Part shown: piece by piece, positions 40,375 through 47,817 of the stretch
How the letters are laid out: each line of letters begins with the position of its first letter
Position numbering within the stretch: position 1 is the first letter of the stretch
Assembly: GCA_017410525.1 (NCBI GenBank)
Contig: JAFQQQ010000002.1
Location: 1-64,000, forward strand
From: Bacilli bacterium
Lineage (GTDB): Bacteria > Bacillota_I > Bacilli_A > RF39 > UBA660
Length of the DNA: 64,000 nt
Reading direction: 5' to 3'
Program-made: the position numbers and the translations under genes
The notes under the pieces: generated by a model
What the model was told of the DNA's origin: nothing
The model's database searches: none
Seen by the model: only the letters and a program-made list of their open reading frames with translations

Positions 40375-40788
40375 TTAACGTATAAGAAAGTTGTAATTGT
40401 GTACCAATTCTTTTAAATAGGTCATTAGTTCGGTCAAAAAGTTCTTTGAGGTGAACATTGCATTTTCAATGCACCTAGCCGCATATGTAGTTAGTCTGGT
40501 ATTTTTCTTTTTAGAATAACTATCAACACCCTTAATAAGCCCTATAGTGCCTATACTTATTAAATCATCCGTATCTTCATTTTTGTTATCATATTTTTTT
40601 ACTATATGCGCTACTAATCTAAGATTGTGTTCTATTAGTTTTGATCTTGCCTCCTTATCTCCAAACTTTGCTTTCTCTACACATAAATCTTCTTCATCCT
40701 TAGTTAATGGATCAGGAAAACTATTGTTTGAATAAGCTGCAGAAAAAATATAGAAATCTTTAAATAATTTTTTTAAGAAATTAAACAT
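40375..40788 (-). CDS. sigK: sigK 5' part: sigma-K pro-sequence and region 2
   Basis: The N-terminal part of mother-cell sigma-K. The first 20 residues (FNFLKKLFKDFYIFSAAY) are a pro-sequence-like segment before NNSFPDPL, aligning with the Bacillus site processed by SpoIVFB. Region 2 follows: ARSKLIEHNLRLVAHIVKK, DLISIGTIGLIKGVDSY and RLTTYAARCIEN. The sigK codons end at Asn109 (40464-40462); the frame then reads 28 foreign codons of the element and stops. GAGGTG precedes the ATG at 40788. Active SigK would form only after excision joins this to 33555-33184. Confidence 0.93.
   Translation of the reverse strand: MFNFLKKLFKDFYIFSAAYSNNSFPDPLTKDEEDLCVEKAKFGDKEARSKLIEHNLRLVAHIVKKYDNKNEDTDDLISIGTIGLIKGVDSYSKKKNTRLTTYAARCIENAMFTSKNFLTELMTYLKELVHNYNFLIR
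40441..40456 (-). other. Right recombinase-binding arm of the attachment site
   Basis: Inverted match to 33562-33577 (12 of 16 bases), lying the same distance from the central AA of the core. Confidence 0.5.
40461..40464 (-). other. Right skin attachment core (AATG)
   Basis: Minus strand AATG within GAA AAT GCA of the sigK 5' part; partner of 33552-33555. Confidence 0.85.
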
Positions 40789-40803
40789 AAAACACCTCAA
40801 AAT

Positions 40804-40834
40804 ACTATATGCTTTACACATTTTGTCCTATTCT
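40804..40834 (-). promoter_or_regulatory. Sigma-E-like promoter of sigK with SpoIIID-like box
   Basis: On the minus strand, AGAATAGG (40834-40827) and CATATAGT (40811-40804) are 15 bases apart, close to a sigma-E promoter. TAGGACAAAA across the -35 matches the SpoIIID consensus (WWRRACARNY) at nine of ten positions. In B. subtilis sigK needs both sigma-E and SpoIIID. Confidence 0.5.
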
Positions 40835-40911
40835 GTGTAAATAAAATAAAAAAAATAGAAATATAGTTGAATAATAATTTTATATTGTTTAAAATAATAG
40901 TAGGTGATAGT

Positions 40912-41367
40912 ATGGCTATAACTAAAATAATAAGTGAAAATGAAAATAATATAAAAAATGCTACTATAGAAGGAATTAGTGGAGAGGCAGTAGGTGCTAC
41001 TTTGGAAGATGTTATAAGTGTTGCTGATTCTAAGGGAGCAACACCTATGCAAGTAAAAGATACTGTAGAGGCAATAGTTGAGATGAAAAGTGATGTTGAA
41101 AATAAAAATGATGAAAAATATGCATCAGAACTTTTAAAAGAAAATAGTGGGAAAATAGAAGAAGCAATAAGTACAGGGATAACGCCAAAAGAAGTTGCTA
41201 CTACTTTAGTTAATTCTACCAATAATTCTAATACTAGAAAAGGTAAAAATTGTTTAAGATTTCTTGTTAATTTAATTTCTAAAATGAAGAAAAAAGAGTT
41301 GAGATTAAATAAAAATAAAGAGAATGTAGAACAAAAAGGGTATCAGAAAGTTTATACTGATAAATAA
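40912..41367 (+). CDS. Unknown 151-residue protein
   Basis: Not recognised. The first 105 residues have repeated short helices (ENNIKNATIEGISGEAVGAT, KDTVEAIVEMKSDVENKN, KIEEAISTGITPKEVATTLV). The basic tail (KMKKKELRLNKNKENVEQK) has no motif. GGTGAT precedes the ATG. It is divergent from sigK, and its upstream region overlaps the sigK promoter region, so coregulation is possible. Confidence 0.72.
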   Translation: MAITKIISENENNIKNATIEGISGEAVGATLEDVISVADSKGATPMQVKDTVEAIVEMKSDVENKNDEKYASELLKENSGKIEEAISTGITPKEVATTLVNSTNNSNTRKGKNCLRFLVNLISKMKKKELRLNKNKENVEQKGYQKVYTDK

Positions 41368-41369
41368 TA

Positions 41370-41398
41370 TTGACTAAATAGGTCATAAGTGTTAAAAT
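41370..41398 (+). promoter_or_regulatory. Promoter of the serS leader
   Basis: TTGACT (41370-41375), a 17-base spacer and TAAAAT (41393-41398). Confidence 0.65.
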
Positions 41399-41410
41399 AA
41401 TTACATAAAT

Positions 41411-41592
41411 CGTTGATGGAGAATAGTAATAAAATATTATTTTAAAGAGAGTTAATGGTTGGTGAGAATTAACACTTGTATTTTATGAATCTACTCCTAA
41501 GAGGAATTAATAATTCCCGGTAATGCCGTTATACTAATTAAGACTATTGTTAGGATGGTACCGTGCTAGGCACTCCTAATAGTGGTCTTTTA
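41411..41592 (+). promoter_or_regulatory. Serine T-box riboswitch
   Basis: The T-box sequence AGGATGGTACCGTGC (41552-41566) and a downstream terminator (GACTATTGTTAGGA with TCCTAATAGTGGTC, then T's) are clear. A stem-I region lies near 41425-41500, with a possible UCU serine specifier at 41490-41492 (GAATCTAC). Uncharged tRNA-Ser would bind the T-box and prevent termination, turning on serS. Confidence 0.88.
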
Positions 41593-41612
41593 TTTGTTTT
41601 AAGGAGGAAAAT

Positions 41613-42896
41613 ATGATAGATATAAAATTAATTAGAGAAAACAAAGAATTAGTAAAAGAAAATATTAAAAAGAAATTTCAAGATCAAAAATTACCTTTGG
41701 TAGATGAAATAGAAGCGTTAGATATTGAATATCGTGACTGTAAGAAAAAAGGTGACGATTTAAGAGCTTTAAAAAATTCTAAGAGTGCTCTAATAGGTGC
41801 ATTAATGAGAGAGGGAAAAAGAGAAGAAGCGGAACAAATTAAAGCAGATGTTTCTAAATATGGAACTGAATTAGAAGATCTTGGAAGAAAAGAAGAAGAA
41901 TTAGAAAAAGTAATAAGAGAAAAAATGATGACTATACCAAACATTATTGATGATAGTGTACCTGTAGGAAAAGATGATAGTGAAAATGTAGAAGTTGAAA
42001 GATTTGGAGAACCAATAGTTCCAAATTATGAAATACCATACCATGCAGATATTATTAATGCATTAAAAGGGCTTGATAAAGATGCATCAGGTAGAACAAG
42101 TGGTAATGGATTCTATTACTTAATGGGAGATATTGCTAGACTTTCTACTGCTATGATTAGTTATGCTAGAGATTATATGATAGATAAAGATTTTATTTAT
42201 TGTATACCACCTTTTATGATTAGAAGTGATGTAGTAAATGGTGTTATGTCTTTTGCTGAAATGGATGCTATGATGTATAAGATTGAAGGAGAAGACTTAT
42301 ATCTTATAGGTACTAGTGAACACTCTATGATAGGTAAGTTTAAGGGTCAAATAATTAAAGAAGAAGAACTTCCTATAACTATGACATCATACTCACCATG
42401 TTTTAGAAAAGAAGTAGGTGCTCATGGCTTAGAAGAAAGAGGTATATATAGAGTTCATCAATTTGAAAAACAAGAAATGATAGTTCTATGTAAACCAGAA
42501 GACTCTATGGAATGGTATAACAAAATGTGGAAATATACTGTTGAAATATTTAGAAATATGGATATTCCTGTTAGACAACTTGAATGTTGTAGTGGAGATT
42601 TAGCTGATTTAAAAGTTAAATCTTGTGATATAGAAGCTTGGAGTCCAAGACAACAAAAATACTTTGAAGTAGGTAGTTGTTCTACATTAGGAGATGCTCA
42701 AGCAAGACGTCTAGGTATCAGAGCAAAAGGAGAAAATGGCAACTATTACTTACATACCCTAAACAATACAGTGCTCGCTAATACTAGAGCTTTAATCGCA
42801 TTATTAGAAAATAATTATAATGAAGATGGAAGTATTAATATACCAAAAGTACTTAGACCTTATATGGGCGGAAAAGAAAAGATAGAGAGAAAATAG
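41613..42896 (+). CDS. serS: Seryl-tRNA synthetase
   Basis: Class II synthetase, 427 residues. The N-terminal coiled-coil arm (about 30-105) binds the long variable arm of tRNA-Ser. Motif 2 is SPCFRKEVGAHGLEERGIYR near 262-281, followed by VHQFEKQEM, and motif 3 is NTVLANTRALIALLENN near 388. AGGAGG precedes the ATG. It is regulated by the upstream T-box and ends in a terminator. Confidence 0.97.
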   Translation: MIDIKLIRENKELVKENIKKKFQDQKLPLVDEIEALDIEYRDCKKKGDDLRALKNSKSALIGALMREGKREEAEQIKADVSKYGTELEDLGRKEEELEKVIREKMMTIPNIIDDSVPVGKDDSENVEVERFGEPIVPNYEIPYHADIINALKGLDKDASGRTSGNGFYYLMGDIARLSTAMISYARDYMIDKDFIYCIPPFMIRSDVVNGVMSFAEMDAMMYKIEGEDLYLIGTSEHSMIGKFKGQIIKEEELPITMTSYSPCFRKEVGAHGLEERGIYRVHQFEKQEMIVLCKPEDSMEWYNKMWKYTVEIFRNMDIPVRQLECCSGDLADLKVKSCDIEAWSPRQQKYFEVGSCSTLGDAQARRLGIRAKGENGNYYLHTLNNTVLANTRALIALLENNYNEDGSINIPKVLRPYMGGKEKIERK

Positions 42897-42920
42897 AATT
42901 CTTATGAATTCTATTTTTGT
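42893..42920 (+). terminator. Terminator after serS
   Basis: ATAGAATTC-TTAT-GAATTCTAT stem and T's. Confidence 0.82.
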
Positions 42921-42974
42921 GTCAGAAAAAATAAAAAAGATATTAGTTGTTTCTAATACCTTTAAATACTAAGA

Positions 42975-43051
42975 TGGTGTCCCAGAAGGGATTCGAACCC
43001 CTGACACTCGCCTTAGAAGGGCGATGCTCTATCCAGCTGAGCTACTGAGAC
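42975..43051 (-). tRNA. tRNA-Arg (anticodon UCU)
   Basis: A 77-base cloverleaf with encoded CCA. The acceptor GTCTCAG pairs with CTGGGAC. The anticodon stem TCGCC/GGCGA encloses the loop CTTCTAA, giving anticodon TCT (reads AGA and AGG). The T arm contains GGTTCGAATCC. AGA is a preferred Arg codon in this AT-rich genome. Confidence 0.95.
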
Positions 43052-43095
43052 ATCTCGTTCCAAGGAACAAGATAATTATATAATAAATTTATAAA

Positions 43096-44055
43096 TTATT
43101 CAATACTTTTTAGCACACTTTTGTAAATTTCTTTATCTTCTACATTAAAAACAACACTATTTACACTATAATTATCATTTATTGACATAGAAATAGTATA
43201 TATAACTTCTTCCAAAATCTCTTCAGTATTTATATCGTTAAAAATACCACTATTAAAATTAACTACTAATTCATTTTCGTTTTCATTAACAGAAAGCAAC
43301 TTAGTATTACTATTTAAATAACTCATTAAATTAGTTTTATAAACATTAGAACTACTTAGTTCATCAACAATAATTTCTATTTTACTTCTTTCGTCATTTG
43401 TTACTTTAGTAACAGGTACATAATATTGATTGTCATTAAACTCACTTATATAATAAATAGTAGTTTTATTTATGTCTTTTGTACTATTTAAATTATATTC
43501 TTTATTTATACCAAAACTTCTATCTAATGTAGAAGGTAGAGTTATTTTAGATTGTGGTAGAGTAGTGAGTAATTCTCCTTCTATATAAATAATAACAAAT
43601 TCTACATCTTCAATACTTGTTAAAGTATAAACTATTGCTTCTATAATTTTTTCTTCATTTTCTATATTTGTATTCATAAGATCACTACTAAAATCGACTT
43701 TAATTACTTTATTATCATAAGTTAAACTTCTAATTTTTGTATTACTAGGTATAAGTGCTTTAAACCCATTAGGAATGCTATCTTGCTTAGTTCCATCTAT
43801 AATTAAGGCTTCTAACAATTCTTTTGCTTTACTTACTGTATCTTTACTATTTGTAATTATTTTAGTCATACCTAAATAATTATTTGAATCATCTAAAAAT
43901 ATAGTTGATGTATCTAAATCTTTATTAACATATTCAACTTCTTCACTAATTTTTAATTTTTCATCTTCATTAGCTGGAATAACATAAATAAGTAAAATAG
44001 TAAAAATAGCCATCCCACAAACTAATAATTTTTTTAAATAAAACTTTTTTAACAT
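43096..44055 (-). CDS. gerM: Spore germination protein GerM (two GerMN domains)
   Basis: GerM is a mother-cell protein of the sporulation channel and cortex. The 319-residue protein has an N-terminal membrane helix (about 9-27) and two GerMN domains (about 55-165 and 195-310) with paired motifs (KAKELLEALIIDG and VIKVDFSSDLMN; IEIIVDELSSS and LVVNFNSGIFND). A weak sigma-E-like -10 CATATATT (44078-44071, minus) lies upstream of a poor -35. It lies beside gerE and spoIIIAH, forming a small sporulation cluster. Confidence 0.9.
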   Translation of the reverse strand: MLKKFYLKKLLVCGMAIFTILLIYVIPANEDEKLKISEEVEYVNKDLDTSTIFLDDSNNYLGMTKIITNSKDTVSKAKELLEALIIDGTKQDSIPNGFKALIPSNTKIRSLTYDNKVIKVDFSSDLMNTNIENEEKIIEAIVYTLTSIEDVEFVIIYIEGELLTTLPQSKITLPSTLDRSFGINKEYNLNSTKDINKTTIYYISEFNDNQYYVPVTKVTNDERSKIEIIVDELSSSNVYKTNLMSYLNSNTKLLSVNENENELVVNFNSGIFNDINTEEILEEVIYTISMSINDNYSVNSVVFNVEDKEIYKSVLKSIE

Positions 44056-44082
44056 TAAATCACCTATAAAAATATATGTAAA

Positions 44083-44104
44083 AAAACGTATAAAAATACG
44101 TTTT
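44083..44104 (-). terminator. Terminator after gerE
   Basis: On the minus strand AACGTA-TTTTT-TACGTT then a T run; it overlaps the last codon of gerE. Confidence 0.65.
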
Positions 44105-44309
44105 ATAAAGAAATTTCTCCAAGTCTTAATAATTCTACAACAGCACTAGCTCTTCCTTTAACTCCTAATTTTTGCATAGCGTTTGAAATATGATTCCTTA
44201 CTGTTTTTTCACTTATATTCAATGAACTAGCTATTTCTTTAGTAGTTTTATTTATAATCAACATTTCAAATACTTGTTTTTCTCTCTTAGTTAGAATGCT
44301 TTTTTTCAT
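44103..44309 (-). CDS. gerE: Sporulation transcription factor GerE
   Basis: GerE is the last mother-cell regulator, a stand-alone LuxR-type HTH that controls coat genes after sigma-K. The 68-residue protein has LTKREKQVFEMLIINKTTKE, then IASSLNISEKTVRNHISNAM and QKLGVKGRASAVVELLRLGE, nearly identical to Bacillus GerE (74 residues). The exact sigma-K consensus promoter lies upstream. It is a marker of Bacilli-type spore formers. Confidence 0.96.
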   Translation of the reverse strand: MKKSILTKREKQVFEMLIINKTTKEIASSLNISEKTVRNHISNAMQKLGVKGRASAVVELLRLGEISL

Positions 44310-44352
44310 TTTTACCTCACTTCCTAATAGAGTGGTTTATATTTTCTCATAT

Positions 44353-44379
44353 TATTTTATGTTGACTAAGTAATTAAGT
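44353..44379 (-). promoter_or_regulatory. Sigma-K consensus promoter of gerE
   Basis: On the minus strand, AC (44379-44378), a 16-base spacer and CATAAAATA (44361-44353) match the sigma-K consensus AC-N16-17-CATANNNTA. The gene is known to be sigma-K dependent in B. subtilis. Confidence 0.7.
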
Positions 44380-44393
44380 GATTGCATATACCC

Positions 44394-44417
44394 AAAAAAA
44401 TAACTCAAGAGTTATTT
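44394..44417 (-). terminator. Terminator after spoIIIAH
   Basis: AAAATAACTC-TT-GAGTTATTTT followed by T's on the minus strand. Confidence 0.75.
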
Positions 44418-44921
44418 TTGAAACTTAACAGTAATATATTTAGAATCTTTATAATTTGCTTGTATAGTTCTCATTATGTTATTCGCTAGATTGTTTGAGT
44501 GTTCAGAACTATTAATAGTAACTTGTATTTGATTACCATTGATTTTTATAAATGCATCGAGTTTATAATTTTCTTTTACTTGACTTTCTAACTTTTCTTC
44601 TTCACCTCTAACATCGTTCAATTCTTTTATTTTTTCATAAGCTTTATTTTTTTCATCAACAGAAGAATCTGCATTTGTAAGTATAAGTTGTAATTCTTCT
44701 ATTTCGTTAGTCATTTTTTCATCAGATTCAACTCTTAAAGCAACAAGCAAATCACTTTCTTCAATATCTATATTTACTTCTTCTTGTTCTTTTTCTTCAG
44801 TTAATAGATTAGATGTGTTAGTTGTAAGTAATAATTCACTAGGCATTGTTATATAGTAAATACTTAATACTAAAATTAAACTGAAGAGTGTTAAAAACCA
44901 TAAACTTTTTTTATTTATCAT
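44412..44921 (-). CDS. spoIIIAH: Stage III sporulation protein SpoIIIAH
   Basis: SpoIIIAH is the mother-cell YscJ/FliF-like ring protein that binds forespore SpoIIQ and forms the feeding-tube channel. The 169-residue protein has a membrane helix (about 5-26). The extracellular part has helical VALRVESDEKMTNEIEELQL and YEKIKELNDVRGEEEKLESQ, and the ring-building end KLDAFIKINGNQIQVTINSS. The ATG at 44921 has GGAGGAAAT upstream. It normally closes the eight-gene spoIIIA operon, but no other spoIIIA gene is present here. Confidence 0.88.
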   Translation of the reverse strand: MINKKSLWFLTLFSLILVLSIYYITMPSELLLTTNTSNLLTEEKEQEEVNIDIEESDLLVALRVESDEKMTNEIEELQLILTNADSSVDEKNKAYEKIKELNDVRGEEEKLESQVKENYKLDAFIKINGNQIQVTINSSEHSNNLANNIMRTIQANYKDSKYITVKFQK

Positions 44922-45043
44922 ATTTCCTCCTGTCTTATCTATTAGAGTATATTTGTTAAATTTTAAAATATTACAACTTTTTTGCGCACTTTTCTTTTGC
45001 ATACGACTAAAACAAATTGTGAGATAATATGTGTGGTGGTAGT

Positions 45044-45301
45044 ATGCAGAAAACTGAAAAATTTAAGTCAAAAGATGATGTACAATATATAGTAGGAGCT
45101 AATGTTAGAAAGGTATGTAAAGAAAAGAAAATAAATATGATGGAGTTTGCAGAAGAAATAGACATATCATATGAATATTTAAGACACATAGTTAGCCTTG
45201 GTGGTAAAAAATCATTATCATTTTACTCAATGTATAAGATAGCTAAAATACTAGGCGTTAGTATGGACGAATTATGTGAAGGAATATTTGAAGAAAATTA
45301 A
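45044..45301 (+). CDS. XRE-family HTH regulator
   Basis: An 85-residue DNA-binding protein with one Cro/C1-type HTH (about 17-75): VRKVCKEKKINMMEFAEEID, SYEYLRHIVSLGG, MYKIAKILGVSMDELCEG. Its target is unknown. The ATG at 45044 follows GGTGGTAG. It is divergent from spoIIIAH and may control it, but this is only suggested by position. Confidence 0.83.
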   Translation: MQKTEKFKSKDDVQYIVGANVRKVCKEKKINMMEFAEEIDISYEYLRHIVSLGGKKSLSFYSMYKIAKILGVSMDELCEGIFEEN

Positions 45302-45321
45302 AAAAGCTAAAGGGATAAAGA

Positions 45322-45352
45322 ATAAGAATTGAAGATTTCTTATTTTTTTTTG
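45322..45352 (+). terminator. Terminator after the XRE gene
   Basis: AATAAGAA and TTCTTATT pair around TTGAAGAT, followed by T's. Confidence 0.75.
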
Positions 45353-45409
45353 AAATAAAAAAGGAAATTTAAAAGTTTTGTAGAAAGATATATATAGGAG
45401 GTTTTATTT

Positions 45410-46279
45410 ATGAATGAATTACAAGAAATAAAAATAGAGAATCTTATATATGAGATTAGGGGTAAACAAGTAATGTTGGATAGCGATGTTGCTAGATTGT
45501 TTGGATATGAAACTAAAAATTTAAACAGACAAGTTCAAAGAAACCAAGAAAGATTTCCTAAGAACTATTGTTTTAAATTGACGGAAGATGAATATAAAAA
45601 CTTGAGGTGCCAAAATATCACCTCAAGTTTGGAAGAAAATTATGGTGGAAGAAGATATTTGCCATATGTATTTACTGAGTATGGAATAACCATGTTAGCT
45701 GGAATATTAAAAAGTCAAATTGCAGTAAAGACTAGTTTAAAAATAGTGGATGCATTTATAAATATGAGAAAGTTTTTAAATGAAAACAAAGATATATTTA
45801 AGAGATTAATAATGACAGAATATAAAATTTTAGAACATGATTCTAAAATTAATGAATTATTTGATAGATTAGAACCTAAAAAATTAGAGAAACAAAAAAT
45901 ATTTTTTAATGGCGAAATATATGATGGTTATAGTTTAATAATAGATTTAATTAAAGAAGCAAAGAGTAGAATAATCATAATAGATAATTATATAGATAAA
46001 AGTATATTAGATATGTTAGTTTATAAAAAAGAATATGTAAGTGTAGAACTAATAGCTAGTAGTCATTATTTAACTGAGTCTGATATAACTAAGTTTAATA
46101 AACAATATCCTAATTTAAAAATAAAGTATAGTAATATTTTTCATGATAGATTTATAATCATAGATGATAATTTATACCACTTAGGAGCATCCTTAAAAGA
46201 TTTAGGTAAGAAATGTTTTGGAATAAATAAAATAGAAGATAAGGATTATTTAAATAAAATTTTAACAACTATCGATTGA
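45410..46279 (+). CDS. ORF6N-domain protein with a PLD-like C-terminal domain
   Basis: A 289-residue protein. The N-terminal ORF6N domain (about 5-95) shows the pattern VMLDSDVARLFGYETKNLNR, QVQRNQERFPKNYCF, YLPYVFTEYGITMLAGIL. A linker helix follows. The C-terminal part (about 165-285) resembles a phospholipase D-like fold: IDLIKEAKSRIIIIDNYID and HDRFIIIDDNLYHLGASLKD. ORF6N proteins are typical of phages and defence islands; the gene is probably transferred. AGGAGG precedes the ATG. No other defence genes are adjacent. Confidence 0.85.
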   Translation: MNELQEIKIENLIYEIRGKQVMLDSDVARLFGYETKNLNRQVQRNQERFPKNYCFKLTEDEYKNLRCQNITSSLEENYGGRRYLPYVFTEYGITMLAGILKSQIAVKTSLKIVDAFINMRKFLNENKDIFKRLIMTEYKILEHDSKINELFDRLEPKKLEKQKIFFNGEIYDGYSLIIDLIKEAKSRIIIIDNYIDKSILDMLVYKKEYVSVELIASSHYLTESDITKFNKQYPNLKIKYSNIFHDRFIIIDDNLYHLGASLKDLGKKCFGINKIEDKDYLNKILTTID

Positions 46280-46320
46280 AAGAAATGAATGTTTGTGTTA
46301 AAATTATAATAGGTGATAAT

Positions 46321-47817
46321 ATGAAGAAGGTATTATTATGTATAATGGATGGAATTGGTATAAGAAAAGAAGATCATGGTAATGCTGTTAGAAAAGCACA
46401 TACTCCTAACTTAAATGCTTTATTAAAAAAATATCCTAAATGTTTATTAGAAGCAAGCGGAGGAAAAGTTGGGTTGCCTAAAGATCAAATGGGTAATAGT
46501 GAAGTAGGGCATACTAATATAGGAGCAGGCAGAATTGTTTACCAGCCTTTAGAACTCCTTAATAATATGATAAAAACTAAAAAAATATTTGATAATGAAA
46601 ATATAAATGAAGTCATGAATCATGTAAAAGAAAATGGTTCTAGCCTTCATCTATTAGGCCTTCTTAGTGACGGTGGAATCCATTCTCATATAAAACATTT
46701 ATTTAGCCTTCTTGATATGTGTAAAGAAAAGAAAATAAAAAATGTATATATACATATATTTACAGATGGCAGAGATACGCTTCCTAATTCCGGGGTAAAA
46801 TATATAAAAAGATTGCAAGAAAGATTAGAAAAGCTTGGTATAGGTAAGATTGCTACTATAAGTGGCAGATACTATTCTATGGATAGAGATAATAATTGGG
46901 ATAGAATAAGAAAGAGTTATGATGTTCTTGTAAATGGGTTAGGAAAGACTTATAAAGATCCAATAGAATATATGAAAAAGTGTTATAGTGAAGATATAAC
47001 AGATGAGTTTATAAAACCTGTATTAATAAATAAAAATGGAATAATAAAAAATAATGATGGGTTAATTGTATTTAATTTTAGACCAGATAGATTAAGAGAA
47101 TTATTTAAAGCAATTACAAATAAAGAGTTTAAAGAATTTCCACATAAAACATTTAAAAATATTAAACTTGTTACAATGATGCCAGTAAGTGATGAAGTTA
47201 AGTGTAAATCAGCTTATAATAATCAAAAGTTAAATAATACATTAGGGGATTATATATCAAGTTTAAATTTAAAACAATTAAGAATTGCTGAAACAGAAAA
47301 ATATGCTCATGTAACTTATTTTTTTGATGGTGGAGTAGATAAAACAATCGCTAACTGTGATAGAGTTTTAATACCATCTCCTAAAGTAGCTACTTATGAT
47401 TTAAAACCTCAAATGAGTGCTTATGAAATAACTGATAAATTATTTAAAATAATAGATAACTATGATTTTATCGTGCTTAATTTTGCTAATGGAGATATGG
47501 TTGGACATACAGGGGTATTTGATGCAACCGTTAAAGCAGTTGAAGTAGTAGATGAATGTGTAGGTATGTTATATACCAAGTGTTTAGAAAGTGATTTTAC
47601 TTTAGTGGTAACTGCAGATCATGGTAATAGTGATTATATGTTAGATGAAGAAGAAAATGTTATAACAAGTCATTCAAACGGTTTAGTGCCTTTAATTATA
47701 ACAGATACTAATTATACATTAAAAAATGGCAAACTTGCTGATATCGCGCCTACTATTTTAGATATTATGGGTGTAGAAATACCAAAAGAAATGACTGGGG
47801 ATAGTTTGATTAGATGA
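46321..47817 (+). CDS. gpmI: 2,3-bisphosphoglycerate-independent phosphoglycerate mutase
   Basis: Glycolytic interconversion of 3- and 2-phosphoglycerate using two Mn ions. The 498-residue protein is of the alkaline-phosphatase fold: CIMDGIGIRKEDHGNAV at the start, the phospho-Ser in QMGNSEVGHTNIGAGR near 60, HIFTDGRDTLPNSG near 147, ISGRYYSMDRDNNWDR near 180 and VVTADHGNSDYM near 428. The ATG at 46321 follows GGTGAT. It is normally in a gap-pgk-tpi-gpm-eno operon; here it stands alone. Confidence 0.95.
   Translation: MKKVLLCIMDGIGIRKEDHGNAVRKAHTPNLNALLKKYPKCLLEASGGKVGLPKDQMGNSEVGHTNIGAGRIVYQPLELLNNMIKTKKIFDNENINEVMNHVKENGSSLHLLGLLSDGGIHSHIKHLFSLLDMCKEKKIKNVYIHIFTDGRDTLPNSGVKYIKRLQERLEKLGIGKIATISGRYYSMDRDNNWDRIRKSYDVLVNGLGKTYKDPIEYMKKCYSEDITDEFIKPVLINKNGIIKNNDGLIVFNFRPDRLRELFKAITNKEFKEFPHKTFKNIKLVTMMPVSDEVKCKSAYNNQKLNNTLGDYISSLNLKQLRIAETEKYAHVTYFFDGGVDKTIANCDRVLIPSPKVATYDLKPQMSAYEITDKLFKIIDNYDFIVLNFANGDMVGHTGVFDATVKAVEVVDECVGMLYTKCLESDFTLVVTADHGNSDYMLDEEENVITSHSNGLVPLIITDTNYTLKNGKLADIAPTILDIMGVEIPKEMTGDSLIR

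Larger units (their letters stand above)
33552..40464 (-). mobile_element. 6.9-kb sigK intervening (skin) element
   Basis: The element lies between the two parts of sigK and is bounded by AATG cores 6909 bases apart. It carries a large serine recombinase at one end, beside the sigK 3' part as spoIVCA is in B. subtilis. It also carries a RepL-like replication protein, two excisionase-like HTH proteins, a double-HTH protein at the other end, and small unknown genes. No phage head, tail or lysis genes, and no conjugation genes, are present. It is far smaller than the B. subtilis (48 kb) or Clostridioides difficile (about 15 kb) skin elements. Recognised GC-richer stretches in the recombinase gene suggest transfer. 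Confidence 0.92.

Noticed and set aside
33184-40788. sigK parts as two pseudogene fragments
   Set aside because: Both ends are intact, in frame and joined by a shared AATG at the known skin insertion point, and a recombinase is present. A programmed split is the better reading.
40797-41222. Minus-strand ORF opposite the 151-residue gene
   Set aside because: Ser/Phe-rich; overlaps the sigK promoter region; the plus-strand gene has the ribosome site.
43052-43095. A second tRNA near tRNA-Arg
   Set aside because: Only an upstream hairpin-like sequence is present; no cloverleaf.
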